In this document: positions 11,301 to 25,800 of the stretch, one piece after another | Layout: every line of letters starts with the position of its first letter | Position numbering within the stretch: position 1 is the first letter of the stretch | Origin: Phoebastria nigripes | Taxonomy: Eukaryota; Chordata; Aves; Procellariiformes; Diomedeidae | Direction: 5' to 3' | Assembly: GCA_035582835.1 (NCBI GenBank) | Contig: JAYKAV010003432.1 | Span: forward strand, 1,853,710 to 1,917,709 | Length of the DNA: 64,000 bases | Translations under genes and position numbers: made by a program | Notes under the pieces: model-generated | Told to the model about the DNA's origin: nothing | Seen by the model: the letters and a program-made list of their open reading frames with translations, nothing else | Database searches by the model: none

Positions 11301-14300
11301 TATCCTTGGGTATCTTTTCCTCCTAGAGTTCTTGGGGGAATTTTGTCCACTGGTGGAAAGGCTTGGGTTTGATGAAAATTTTGTGGATATCACAGAGATT
11401 GTAGAGAAGAGACTAAACCAGCTACAGCAAAGTGGATGTTCCAGAGTCTGTGTGTCTGGCCATGTGTACAACAACCAAGGTGACTTAAACGTTCTTCATG
11501 TTGAAAAATANGGTAAACATTTGTGAAGTTCAGTACAAAGTATTGTCCAGAGCTGAACAGCTGGAAACTTGTATTGCTCTGTGCTTGGTTTCTGTATTTG
11601 AGAGTACATGTATCACAGATGTTAATCATCGTTCCAATTAGATTGTACAAAAAATAAATCTCTGTGGTAGATAAGCATGTACAATAATTGGGGAGAACAG
11701 ATTTTCATTGTCCTTTTTTTTCTTTAAAGTAGTTTTACTGTGGTAAGACAGAATTTTGTTTCAGCTTGAATGTTACTGTCAATTGGCAAAATTGAATGAG
11801 TTTTTTAACAAATAAAAGACAAAAAACAGAGTGAAATTTTGCTATAGCCATTAGGTGAGGAATAGACTTACTGAGACTGAAGTAGCTAACTGAGCTGCTT
11901 CATACATCGTCAAATGTGAATGCAGTAGCTATGCCATGGTACTCATTTCATGCACTGGGAAGGAAAGCACTTGTTTTTTCCTGGACTTCGAGCTACTGCG
12001 ATGGCTTTGAATATGGTTTGGAGAGGAGGGAAATGCCTGAATAGTCCTTTTCCTCATTTGGCATTTGCATGTGAGTAATAAAGGCTTAGCTGCAAGACAG
12101 CCCTCTAAATTAAAAGATTTGTAAATCTCTACTTTCGTTACATGGGTACAAGAATCTGTGACACTTAACACTTTTCTTTGACATCTCTTAATATATTGTA
12201 TTTTATATTTAAAATACTCCCTAAATGTTATGCTTCCTGGACAGTATGCCCCTGGTTTTGGACAGCAGCAGTCTCCCTTTTACCAGGGTTTTTGGGAGAT
12301 AGGAGTGAGGTTAAACTTGGATACAGAAGCCATGGCAATACCACTTGACCTNTGAGACCATGCTTTCTTGTACTGCTTTAATGCAATGTAAAAAATACCT
12401 AAATCTAGAGAATTAGCTAACTAGGTGACTGTTTACATACTGAACACTGCTTTCTTTTTCTTTTGCAGCTATCAATTTGCATGATACAACGCATGTAAGG
12501 CTAGTTATTGGATCTCAGATTGCAGAAGAGTTCAGGGAAGCCATATATGCAAGACTGGGCCTCACAGGCTGTGCCGGAGTGGCCTCTAACAAATTACTGT
12601 CTAAACTAGTATCTGGGACCTTTAAACCAAATCAGCAAACAGTTCTTCTACCTGAAAGCTGTCAAGATCTAATACGCAGCCTTGATCACATCCAAAAAGT
12701 GCCTGGTAAGGATGGTGCTATGAGCATAGATGGAAATCATATTGACAACTCTTAAGATGATAAGAAAAAATACTGAAATAATTTAAAAATCTAGTCCTTG
12801 CAAGCAGGCAGCAGGGTGTGCAGGTGTGTGTTTAGGGTGCTTGCTTTTTTTTTCATAAGCTGTTTGAGTTTTGTTTAGCAGAAGGAATGAAAAGACTTCA
12901 GTTTTCTTAATTTTCAGTTGTGACATAAATGTGTTGCAGCACTTTACAAGATACCTTCAAAAATACTAAAATCTGTTTATTTTTATTGAAGCCCAAACAT
13001 TGTAGTTGATACTAGGTTTTAAATATAAACGTTTTTAAACTTGCTGACTGGAAACCTACTGACAGTTATTAGAACAGTCTATTGGAGCCTGATAGAATAC
13101 TCTGAGGAAGTACTTCTCCTAATTACTCTACACTGACACTGTGCTGTTGGCCAGGAAGCTGTGATGTAGGCTACAGACACAGGCAGGCCTTTGCTGTGTC
13201 CCAGTATGGCTTTTCTAATGGCAGATTCTAAAACTCAAATGGAAACTCACCAAAAATGTTGCTGAAAAGCTTGCATTGCAGTAGTGAAAATAATTGTCAG
13301 TACTATGTGGGTGGGCATTTTTTAATATATATGTATATATATTTTTTCACTTTTCTGTGTATTTTTAATGCACATTTTATTTAGGCATTGGCTACAAAAC
13401 TACCAAACGTCTTGAAACACTGGGTGTTAGGAACGTGTGTGATCTCCAAGTGTTTCCGTCTGCTGCGTTAGAGAAGGAACTAGGTGTTTCTATTGCTCAG
13501 CGTATCCAAAAACTCAGCTACGGAGAAGATGACTCCCCTGTGACTCCATCAGGCCCTCCTCAGGTACAACTATGGTTCTCAAGTACTTTATAAAGAGCAA
13601 AAAAATTGCTTTTAGTTTTATGCAGCTTTGCTGGACTAACCAAAATGATGCATTTTTGTATGTATTCTCTAGTACAACTCAAATTAACATATAATTCTCC
13701 TGAAATTCAGTTGAGGTCTGAGTGTCAAAGATATCTTGGTGTTAATTCTACACACTTAATTGTGATACTTTTTTTCCTCTTNAGAATTTTGAAGTAAATA
13801 TAANANTGAAAGGACTAATGTGTTTTTTTTAGTCCTTTAGTGATGAAGATTCCTTTAAAAAATGTTCATCAGAAGTGGAAGTTAAAGAGAAAATTGAAGA
13901 ACTGCTTCCTAACCTATTAGACAGGTGACTGTCTTCAGTAGCTCTTTTTGATGACTGAATTTGTGACCTGAAGGGACTTGGAGCGTATGTTAGGTTTGTC
14001 TCACACTCTACACTTCTTCTCTCAGCAAAATGCCATGTATAGGGACAGCACCTGCCTCTCCAACTTCCCCTTTGGTTTTTTTTTTTTTTTCTTTTTCTTT
14101 CTTCTTCAGTTCATGGATTGTCCTGCTGTATTGCCCCACTTTCCTCTTGCCCCCATCTTTTGTCTTGCCCCTAGGCTGGCTGCCAGCCCTTCCATTCCTA
14201 TGCAGCCTGTCTGATAAAGATCTTTGCATATTCCATTTGCTGATCCTTCTCTGTTACTTTGGTTGTGCATCGCAGTATTTAGTGCATCTTCACTAATCTC

Positions 14301-17300
14301 TGTGAAGGACCCTAGGTTTTCTTTCTCTTTGCGTAAGTGACTTTCTCCACTTTCAGACCCTTGGTTATCACCATTTGTGCTTGTCTCCTGTTCCACAGCT
14401 TCTTCTTCTGTCAGTCTGAAAGAACATTTTCATTTCTTCCTCCTTCCCTTGCCCTGTGAATCCAGGCAGCATACAAATCCAAGATACCTGACAAAAACAC
14501 CAGCATAGCAGGAGGATGCATTTACTCATGTCTTGACTACTGTGACTTTCCTAGCCTCCCTTTCTATCCTGTGACTCTCTTTTTTACATTTCTTTTAAGT
14601 AAAGGAGTAAATTCTAGCAGCACTGAACTGTTTCCTGTTCTGCCATGCTTCAACTTCTGATTTTTGAAACCCTCTCTGCGTCAGTCCTGAATAGCCTTTG
14701 TGTCCCCCATTAGTTTTTTTTTTTTTCCTCTAAATATTTTCATATTCTCTGCATGCTTCTTCAAGCCTTAAAATAATCTAAAAGTCTTAAAGGCTTTCTG
14801 TCCCCACATCTATGCAAGTCTCACAATAGATACACGCATTTTAGTTATATTAACATTGTGGGCAAGCAGTCTTTTACCTGCATCTCAGACATTGCTCAGT
14901 AATCACAAAATCTGAAGTGAGGCTGTTTGTCCTATCTTGTTTACAACATGGAGAATTGAGACTTTTTTTTTTTTTTTTTTTTTTGTAGGGAAAATACTCC
15001 CCATGCCTTTTGGAGGGGGAAAGAAACAATGACATACTTTGTTTCTTACCCTTCATCCAAAAGCCAGCTGCTAAAGTGGGGATGTTTCCTTGAAAAGCAA
15101 AAAGAAGAGCTAAAAGCTGAGAATTATACAGGGTAAAACTGCAAAGACTATACTACTTTCAGTGTATTAAATATTGAAACGTGGCAGTATTGCAGACTGA
15201 CCCACTTAATTTTCACATTCACTTCAGTTGAAGACAGTATTCACATTGTATTGAACTTCTAATTTATGGGTAATTAAGGGAACAGCTAGGACCCAAAGTT
15301 CCCCGTATAATCAGTGGAGTAAAGCCAGAAGTTGGGAGAGATCTGTGCTCAATTTAAGTGACTTTGTAACCTAGATGCTGTGAAAGTTTCCATAGACCCT
15401 CTGAAAAATACTTGTAGTAATGCTTATTGCTTTGTTAATGCTCCATAGAATATACAAAGATGGAAGACAACCCCACACAGTAAGATTGACCATACGCCAG
15501 TTCTCCTCAACCGATAAATGGTTTAATCGGGAAAGTCGTCAGTGCCCTATTCCACCTCATCTCATTCAGAAATTTGGAAGAGGTAAACTTAGAATTTTTG
15601 AAAGTATCAACTTCGTGCTGCTACCACCTAACTTATCTGTAAAATTCCATTACTTAATTTCATGATAATATTCCATACATTTAATATTTGGAAACTTGTC
15701 CATTACTTGTAATGGATGTATCTTGATGAGATATGCTAAAACCATATAGAACTTCACTGTAGGAATAACTTCTGTGTTAGTACCATGTTTTAACCCAGTC
15801 TGGCTGGATTGCTGGCTGTAAATTTCTTGGTGGGGTGGAAGACTGGGGGCTGCTTCCCAGATTAATAATCTGCTTTTCTCTGTTAGGGATTTGAATTATG
15901 TTCTCGGTTTTATTATGTAATAAAATGTCTTTCTGATGTACCTCTGAAAATTAATAACATAAAGGCTCTCATCCTTCTCAGACTTAAGCTTTCCAACCAG
16001 CAATTGCAATTCACTTGACACTTCATTCACATTGGAGTGAGGAAATAAATCTGAATCACTGCTGTGTCAGCACACAGAATCACTGTTCCCTGACTTCAGT
16101 TCCTAAATTACTTCTCACAGTCCTAGAGAAGCTATTGAAAGTCTGTGTAGCTTCTCACTTCAGAATTGCTACTGGACTTCTACATTGGAGGAGACTAACA
16201 ATTACTGTCAGCTCATATAGTAATGCAAACTCCAATAAACCATGTTGTTATTACCAGTGTTGGGGTAATGTTATATACCTACATGGCCCTGTAAAGGCCC
16301 TTTTTAGTAGAATTAGATCATTTCTTGTATCTGTTCAGCTTGGCTTGTATTCTGTAATTCTTCTTTTCTAACCTGAATACATACTATAAAGTAATCTTCA
16401 CAGGTGTGAAATGAAGCATTTTTACTGGATGGAAAAAAAAGTCTGTTACTCAGTTCAGGACATACCTGACAGGGCAGAGTGAACATCTTAACGACTATAT
16501 TGACAGATTATTTTGGAAGCCTTTAGCAACGTTTGCCTTTGTAGTTTGCTATTTAAATCAATCTTATTCAGTCAGTTAATCTTGATTATATACATTGCTT
16601 TTTTCCAACCTTTTTCCTTTTAGAAAGCAGCAACGTTATATCCCCATTGGTTGATATACTAATGAAACTCTTTCGAAAGATGATAGATGTAGATCTACCA
16701 TTTCATCTTACCCTTCTGAGTGTCTGCTTCTCCAACCTCAAAGATCTTCCTAGCAGCAAGAAAGGATCAATTGGTTTCTATCTAAAGCAGATGTCACCCC
16801 CATCAGGCTCTCGTAAACGTGTCCAAGTAAGCTGAAAGATACTGAAAACTATCGGCAGATAAGAAAGTTCTGAGATATTAAACCTTAACTGCTTTGGAAT
16901 TTTTAGGATCATAAGTTTCATTCTCCTGGTAAAAATGAAGATTTATTTGGAGTCTTCTGAGCAGGTGTTACTTGTTTGCTTTCTTCCATTAGATAGACTG
17001 CTTAAAAGAGATTTAATACTGTCTTGAATGGGACAGCTAGCTAGGTTATCAAGCCCCTTAACTGAAGAGAACAGAATTCACTAAGGGAGAAATCCAGACT
17101 TANGTCTTCTAAAAAATAATTGCCGAATTTGGCTGTTCATTCCAGTAAGATCTGCCCTTTATTTAGCATTTGTGAAAAAACAGGCCGCTTAATCATACAT
17201 TNTCATACTGAAGCATTTTTTACCTTAGACTAAAATCTCCTTAAAGTTGCTTATAATTTATCTTGTTGCTTTTATTAAGATACTTTCACAGTGATTATTT

Positions 17301-18723
17301 ACCCTCCTATGCGTTCTCAAGTCTCCCTGTTCAGACTAGAAATTAATCAAAGATTCAGTTCTGTATTGGCCACTAGCACTAGCTTCTGATCTAGTGAGCT
17401 TCTAATGCCTGCTCNGAATTGAACAAATCTCCTACCTCCCAATTGCATATGCTAGACAGAAGCTGTCTGTGGAAACGCTGCTAAGTACTTTCACAAGATG
17501 CTTTCAGTACATAACATAATTTTGAAGTTACTAAGTTTTTGTATTATGTAATGAATTTACTGTTTCTGTCTTGACATAGCAATTTTGCATATTGANAAAC
17601 TTGTCTGTTTCTCAGCTGCTCAGGAATATGAGGGATAACATCATACCGTGTATTCTAAAGCTCCACAGAGTTTTAAAGCAATAAAATGTAACTTCAAGGT
17701 ATTTGCTACTTTAAAATAAGAAAAGGATTCCTACATGTATGTACTTTAAGGTCTATGTTTGAAAATAAGATTTAAAAAAACACTACCGATCATAAGGAAA
17801 AAAAAATTACTGCCTGTTAAGGAATAATTTGAAGAACTTNCTGTTAGTGCTTGGTAACTAGTAGATTACACAGAACATACTTACGCTTTTACGTACATTT
17901 TTTGCCACAGGAAGTGGAAGATGTCTCACAAGGTGAGGGAAGTGCTTCTTGGAACCAGAACTGCAACAGAACTGGAACTACAAAAACTAGGAAACTTTCA
18001 GAGGCAAAGAAAAGCAATATAAAAAAAGCAGGAATTCCTGACTTCCTATTTCATTTGTCTCCTGGTGATATTGACCAGGAAGTCTTCAGGGAACTTCCGG
18101 AAGATATTCAAAAAGAAATAATTTCTGAAAAAACAGAAGCGATCCCTACTGAGAATGTTTCGGGTCAGCCATCAGTATGTTTTGCAGGAGAGGCATACAG
18201 CACTTCCCCAAATTCTAAGGGACTAAACAGTGATACGCACTCTGCAGGGTGCAGTATACATCTCATGTCTGCTCATGAATCTGCAACTGTTCTGGCACTC
18301 GGCTCACGGGCCAGTTTTTCTCCTGAGTGTCCCGGAAGTGCATTGACAACCAGCAGCATGGAAAAACAACCTACTGACTCTCCGAACTTCAGAGGGAGAG
18401 ATCTGTCTGGAGCCAGCCGAACTGTTCTGCGTGTCCCTGTCTTGGATAAAGATAAGCAGGCCTCTGAAACACCTTCTGAGGCTAAAACTTACAGCAGGCA
18501 AGCAGGAATTGTATTTCCTCCTAACGTTGACACAAAGACTTTTTATGAACTACCTGCAGATGTGCAGGAAGAACTACTAGCTGAATGGAAGAATCAGGAA
18601 CCTGTGTCCAAAACTTCTATGGATAAACCCCCTGAAAAGCCTAAAACAAATAAAGGAAGAAGGAATACAGCACCATGTTTATCACAGTCTAACAGTTTGC
18701 TGAGATATTTTAAACCACAGTGA
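8383..18723 (+). CDS. POLI: DNA polymerase iota (Y-family translesion polymerase)
   Basis: Pol iota inserts bases opposite damaged template during translesion synthesis in the nucleus. Coding exons: 8383-8470, 9501-9626, 10350-10514, 11327-11479, 12469-12705, 13385-13563, 13833-13924, 15449-15582, 16624-16826, 17911-18723. All junctions are GT-AG and stay in frame, giving 729 residues (human about 740). The catalytic core is intact: VIVHVDLDCFYAQVE holds metal ligand Asp50 and steric-gate Tyr55, and ERLGFDENFVD holds Asp142 and Glu143. Palm, fingers, thumb (LTGCAGVASNKLL) and little-finger segments follow in order. Two ubiquitin-binding UBM motifs with the Leu-Pro core lie at about 511-530 and 664-685 in the large last exon. 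The protein ends SNSLLRYFKPQ, a PCNA-binding-like tail. One N (9522) makes residue 37 undetermined (codon TNG). Large introns fill the rest and show no other genes. Confidence 0.95.
14963..14984. repeat. Poly(T) tract in a POLI intron
   Basis: An uninterrupted run of 22 T lies in the intron between POLI exons 7 and 8. No retroelement body was recognised next to it. Confidence 0.9.
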
Positions 18724-19888
18724 AACATTTTTCATAATAATGACACTATACGAATCACCACTTGAAGGCACTTTAGTTATGAAAAGTTTACTGTAAATTG
18801 TAAAGATGTGAATATTAAAAATGTATTTTGACAACTTTTGACATAAAGCCTACTGGTGACTCTGTTTAAGTAGTAATTAGTCTGTTTTATTTTTCTTTCT
18901 TATAAATTGACATTTATCTGATGAATCTTTACTTGTCCTAAAAATATTACAGTATGCAAGCATATTTCAGNATTTACTATCAATACCTTAACACACTGAC
19001 TAGTGGGAAGGAATTTTACTTTAATTTTCATTGAGTTATACTATGTATGCAGTTAATTTGTTTCTAACACCTTGGGAGGGGATTGAGCAGAGAAGATGAA
19101 AGCAATTTTCACACTATTCTTTCATTTGCACCACTGTTTCTGTGATCTGTAATGGAAATTGCTATTCACATGGCTATCACTATTTCCTGCAGTTAACGCG
19201 TAACTAGAGGTACTAGAAATACTAAGGGGTCATGGAAACATTATTTCCCAATGAATCATATCACCAGCTTGTTCCTCGAAATTAGCATATAAAAGTGTTT
19301 AGGTTTGGTGCTCAGGATTCAGAAAATGACAAACAACTGTGTATAAAGAGCAGCTTTTAATGAGATGCTATATACAAATTCATCAGGCTTTTCTTCAAAT
19401 ATTTAATTCCAAAACAGTGAAATAGTTGCTAATTATACTTGCACACTTACAGTTAATAAACATGTTTAAAGTCTCTAGTACACAAGATGTTTGCTTGTTT
19501 CAGTCAAGAGTACATAATTGAGGTAAGAATTTATCAAAGTGTGTTTAAAGCTATGGCAAAATATTTGACTACTGTATTTTAACATTGCTATAATTTGTAT
19601 CACCAGATTCTCGTGTATATATATATATTCTCTGCATATAAAGTGCAAAAATATTACAAAACATCACCTGATTACATTGAAAGCGACATCCTGTACTTTG
19701 AGGGCACTTCAGTGTAAATTCTTGCATCATTCCCAAGAACAGAGAAAAACAGCATTCACCATTTTTACAGTTAAGCTTTATACATTTCCACATAAACCAC
19801 AATTAAAATAAACTTCATCATCTACTTTAAAAATGAATCCAAGTAAAAGATGCATGTGACTTAAGTGCTTATTATTTTCCACTTACAT
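18724..19888. other. Convergent intergenic region: POLI and STARD6 3' ends
   Basis: POLI (plus) and STARD6 (minus) end tail to tail with 1.16 kb between stop codons. The POLI side has an ATTAAA polyadenylation signal at 18814-18819, about 90 bases past its stop. The rest is AT-rich with a short TA repeat at 19615-19630. It is presumably the two 3' untranslated regions and perhaps a small spacer. No other feature was seen. Confidence 0.75.
18814..18819 (+). terminator. Probable POLI polyadenylation signal
   Basis: ATTAAA, the commonest variant of the polyadenylation hexamer, lies 90 bases after the POLI stop and is followed within 30 bases by T/G-rich sequence (ATGTATTTTG). Further signals downstream cannot be excluded. 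Confidence 0.5.
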
Positions 19889-22800
19889 TTAATTATGGTC
19901 TTTCAAGCCTTTCAGTCCAGCTCTTGTTTCAGTGATTAAGTTTATGAGAGTAGTAGGTAATGCTGTCTCCACTACAGAACCTGGAAGCATTCCTCCTAGT
20001 TCTGGCTGAATAAATACAACTAGCTTAGAATGCGCTGGATTCCTGTGATGAAAGGAGCCAAAATCCTTCAGTTAACACTTGTTACACTTGCTCTGAAACT
20101 TACTGAGATGTACAGATGTTTATAGTTCATCTCTGTTGAAATTACTAATCCGGAAAAGTGGAGGATGTACAAAAGTTTCAATTGTTTCAAAAGATAGTCT
20201 GAGTCACCAAACTGATCTGCACAAAACTCTAAAGTTTCCCCAGAATAAAACTATTTAAATAAAATTTAAGAAAAAAGCTGTGTGGTTCGGTAAATTTTAA
20301 GCTTTCTATAGAGAAGACGACTCAGTAACCAGAGATGCTAACATAAGGGGGCTTTAAATACTTACTCAAGCAAAGGTGAACACACATATCCACAGGGATT
20401 GTTATAGCCTCGGACACAAGAGGGAGTTGGAGGGCAGTTGGAGTATTCCACACTGACAGCTGTAAGTTACCACACACAAAAAGCAAAATCAAATTAATTA
20501 TGTTTTTATATGTCTACCACACAACNCAAAAATACCTTTTAAAAACAAGAAACTACTCCAGCTACTAGTACAAGATCTTGCAATATGGTCACTGATGCGT
20601 TTTAGCAATTCCATTCTCTACACAAAACACCTAAAGAATATTGAATATTTGTGCAAGTAAAAGTACATGTGGAAATTTCTATAGATGTTTGGGCAGGTGT
20701 ACCCAAAAGTATTATCCTTGAGACATGATTACNCATACCTAAGTGTTGAGGCTTAGTTCTGGACAAAGAAGTCAGTTTGTCAGCAGATGTCATTAGTAAA
20801 CACCATTGCAGAGAAGATGAGGAAACTGCTGCACACGCACACAGTAATAGTTAAGAGGGGTTGTTTTGTTTAGTTATCCATTACTTTTGCATAATACAAG
20901 TGTTTTAAGAGTAGGGCTTGAAAAAAACTGATAGGTCAGTAAAGTTCCAAGATGAAAAATGTTGTTTTCTGCCATGTGCTAAGATCCACACAAAGGAAAA
21001 AGATTAGCACAGAAATGAAGTAGCAGTGGGATATTTTCCTGGCTGGCCATATAGTTGTAATATTAATCATTTTACATTTTGTATAAGTTTACAGAGCCAA
21101 ACTCAAAGAGAATCAAATACAGAGCAAATTAGCAAGTTCGCTCCGAGAACAGCATATTAGGCAAGTAGCATTTGATCAGGAAGCCATCTAAGTACAGAAA
21201 AGTGTTATTAAATAAACAATTTATATAGTAAAATAATAAATTCTAGCTTCCTCATACATTTTTTTTTCAATTGTTCAAATAGAGGCNTAATAGGAGACTA
21301 AACAAAGAACACAGTATTTTCACTGAAGATCAGTTTTGATAGTTTCAGTATTAAAAAAAAAGCTTTGTTTTGGGGATAAACAGGAGGGGACTGTTATCAG
21401 CAAGACCACACATGGAGCAAGGTACTCTATACCACGATTAGGCTGCAGAACTCACTCTACAGCCATTCACCTTAGGATTTCCAGAATGCAGCCAAAACAT
21501 GAAAACATGCAGTAGTTACATGCAACTTACAGTTAGTTGTAAGGATACCACCAGGATATGGCTTAACATGCAGCAGGTCAACAAAATCTCTTGATGAAAT
21601 TAGTCCCATACCATAACTGTGTGTTACACTGTGGTATATACCAGTGTCCTACAAGTAAGTAAAAGTAATTTTTTGAATTAATATGTAAGAAGCTAAGTTT
21701 TATTTAATTGGCAGAGCAGCATTACATGTTGAATAATGAGAATGTGGCAAAAATGGATTCCTATTTTTAGCGTAAGATTACAGTTCTCATATCTAGTTAG
21801 GGCTGAACTAACATGAGAGCCATGAAAGGGATCTTCCAGTAACACACGGTAGAGATTCACTGCCATTCCCTGTGGCCTAGATTTGAGGCAGGAGTATAGT
21901 TCTCTGTGGAAAAAATCAGAATGTGCACATTTAGTATCTACGTTTAGTGCAGCTAGAATGCCTATTTGCATTAAAATACACATGCTAGATTGCACATTGT
22001 GTTCTAGGACAAAGATGTATAATCTGTTAAACTAAATCAATTCCAAAAAAAGCAAAGATCTGGTTAGATGTACCACTACATCCTAACATCTGACCAACTC
22101 TAGCAGATTCAGGCAGAGAAAAGCGAGAGAGAGGTTCAGGGAAGACAAAAAGGGGAGGATATTTTTTTCCCCGGTTTAGGGAGTACTTTTACACACTTGA
22201 GTCATTCATACATGTGTAATATTTTCTGAGACCTCTCTCCATCATACACAGGGCCATCTCTCTCAAGTGGTTAGATCAAAGCCGGCTAACACAGAACTGA
22301 TATTCTTCATAGGAATTCAGAGTTCTGCGTTTCCAGAGTGCCTGAGACAAAGTCCCAAACAACTGGAATTCAGAACAGACAGTATTTCACAGCACTAGTA
22401 CAGCACCAATTCAATCTCCATGCTGCCCTTGACTTTGGCAATTTTTCTTCTAATTTGTGTAAACCATGCTCACCGTGAGAGAGGAGCTTTCCCTACATTT
22501 TGTTGTGATTGTGTCTCACCCTACTCTTGATGGAGACTTCTGTTGTTTCCCATGGACTGAATTCTTGGCATGCTTGAGGACATCTATTTCACAATAAATA
22601 CTTAACTCCTAAGGGGAGGGACACATCTCATACCCATTTCACATAAGCAGCAGGTTTAGAAGTTTTAACCAACCCAGAATGTATTTCGTATTGAGGGCTT
22701 TCTTTGTCCCAGTAGAGGTCTTTTTAGTCACCATAATTCATGCAGAAAGACCTAAAATAAAATCTTTGTATTAAATTATCGTATTACCTGGTCAATCCTT

Positions 22801-25800
22801 TCTAACAGCTTGTAAGATTGTAATGCTTTGTCCCATTTGTTTCGATATTCAGGAAGATACATAAAAGGAATAATTTTACTAGGGACTTCCTTAATTATCC
22901 CTTCTCCACGGTATCTAGATTGTGTAAAAAACAGATATTGAATTCACATTTATGAATTGGAAAAATAAGTTATACAATAATAAGCATCTAGCAGTTGGGG
23001 ATGCCGGACTATAATGAGGTAAAGCACACGAATGTGATTGCACTTGANGGACTGACTAAAATTCAAGTAGTAATAAAAATGATTATTCTGTAACCGATTT
23101 TTGAGACCATTACATTCTTGACACCATACATTTTAAGTGAATTATTTGTGAGCTATTCGATAGGAACCTGCTTTAAATATATGCAATTCATCTATTTATT
23201 TATTTTTTCTATATAGATACTTCCAATCCATTTTGACACTGATTGCAAATCTTCTCACTATTTATGAACTAGTACATTCCGGCACTTCTCCAACTTTTGT
23301 TCATAACCTTCTGAGGAGTTCAAGGGAAGGTTCACAGAGGGGAAGAGGGGCCTCTCACAAGGAAATAGGAGACTCCTTTAATGCTGGGAACTGCTCACTA
23401 ATACTGATAAGTTCTCACGCCTAGTTCCTGGAGAAACTGTGAATCACTACAGTAAGCACTCACAGACAGCAGTTAAATGCAAAGGTGAAGGACGCTGTGT
23501 GACAACAGATAAGCTCAAAGGAGACTATGCTTGCAAACAGTTTAAGAAACATNAAATCAGATTTACAGACCCTGATGATGCATAAGTCAGAAAGAGCAAA
23601 GATAGCCAAGTTCAAACCCAAACACAGAGGCCCTGTAAAATCATGGGTCTGTTTCTTCACTCTGCAACTCTTGTCACCACTTACTGCCTTGGTGGAGTGA
23701 GCGCAGTGTAGGTGTCTAAGACTACTCCAGAAACTCACTTCTCCGCTAACTACAGTGGGTCCGATGGTGATGGAAAACATTTTAATCCCTACTCAAAAAC
23801 AGCGAACGTAAGCTGTGGCAGGAGCAGTTAAAACCAGCGTATGAGTATTTGGATACACCCTTTACTTCCGTAACTCCCGTGAACTTATGTTTACCAATCT
23901 CCTAAGCAGCTCTCGCCTGCATCCTGTAATATCTTCTCTCCTAAACTCAGTGTAAGTTGTTAATCAGGAGGACTTCTTCTAGGCAAGGCTTCTGAAAGAC
24001 ACAGTTGCTAGAATAAAAGAAAGGGCACACTTGTGAAAAATCTCAGTTTCCAGTTTTTACAGTGGATTATTGAGAACACTGGAAAGAGAGGAAGTAAGCC
24101 TGGTAAAGACCATTTGGATCACCAAATCTACTCTATCTTAGACAAACTGAAATACATACCTCATTGTCTTTCTTGAGCTTAGGGGACGTAATTCCAAACG
24201 AAATCCTATTCAGCCTTGAACAATCACCCTAATGCTCCCCTGAACTTTGCTGAAAAATATTTCACCTGACTGAAGCAAGGATCTCTATTGCTTTTCACTA
24301 CCAGATCCCATACTGATTTCTTTTAGCAAGTAAAGCAAACTGTTAATACTCCTGCCTATTAAAAAAGAAACTGGCATTTGTGATACGCGGTTAATAAATA
24401 TTCTATGTCAAACTGAAAATGGGAACAGTTATACTTTTGCTCCTAGAAACAGCTAGTATTCCTTCACAAAAGACACACTAGGGACCAGTACTGCTTGTTA
24501 ACGTGACAGAGATTTGTACAAGAATAAATGAATGAAAGATTCTGGCTCCCTGTACCAAATGGCAGAAAGCACGATGCTGCTTCTCCTAACTGCAAAGGAC
24601 TTGCTATATACAGATCTGAGCACAACTGAAAATGGCTTCATGCCTGATTGAGACTATAGCATATCTTTTTTTCTCCACAGAAAAGAGTCAGGCACTTTCT
24701 TATGAATTCTAAGCAACCAGACTCTCACTCCTTCACATCCACCTGTATTGAAATAAGATCTGAAATACAGTAATAATGCCACATACAAAGTATGCAAATT
24801 CTTATTAAGATAACAGTACTTTTAACATATTCTAATGAAATATTACAGCTATTTTCCATTATAATTGAGTAATTATTCTGTAATACTAGTGATTTAGCAT
24901 TGTCTTCTGTAATTAATACCTTCTTTGCTCAAACCTTCAGAAATAATTAGAAAACCACGCAAGACTTTTGGATTTAGAACACCACTAATCACAAACATCT
25001 CATCATATTGAGAACAAAAAAGAATCAGATGCAAATTTTCTCTACTGCCTATCTGTCAAGAGTGACATTTAATATAATTTAATACCCATTAGGCATTTTA
25101 ATTAAAAAAAAAAAAAAAAAGAGAGAGAGAGAGGGGCTAAGGACATCTTGCAAGTGTCCTCTTTTCCTCCGCTTTTGCACACTTCTCTTCAGTGAGATTT
25201 TTTTTTCTTTCCCCTGGTTTAAGGAGCTGAATCAGCTTGGTAAACAATCAGCTGGGTGCCACAGCCACCATAGATAAGAAGCAGGATTGCAGAGCCAGGA
25301 GAGGGGTAGGGAAAAGGAGAGGAGGAATGTAAAGAGTAGAGCCAATTCTATCAGTGACAGGAAGCTGTGAGATCAGCTTAGTCTGCCTCGCCCAACTCCA
25401 CCCTTCGGGCCAAATCTAACTGCTTAACAACAGCACAAAATTCATCGCTCAAGAGAAGGAAGGACAGATGAAGTTGCTGCTCCAGAGATTATATGACCTT
25501 CTTATTCTCAGAACAGTTAATTCAATTTCGGGTACCAGAAAGAAAAAGGTACAAAGGACAGATAAGGTAGAGCGAGAGTGTAAGCACGTCTGCATGTGTA
25601 TCAGTCACTTCACGAGTATGAAGGGGTGAAAAGCAAAGCCCAGCTGGTAAGATGTAATGGCTTGAATAGAATATTCCACCAGGAAGAGTCACTGACTTCA
25701 AGTCAAAACTGTGACTCCATATCTACTTATTCCATATTAGTGTTATATAGTATTTAATTTTCATAGCATATTTGAAAATTGCTTGGGGAAATCCAACTCT

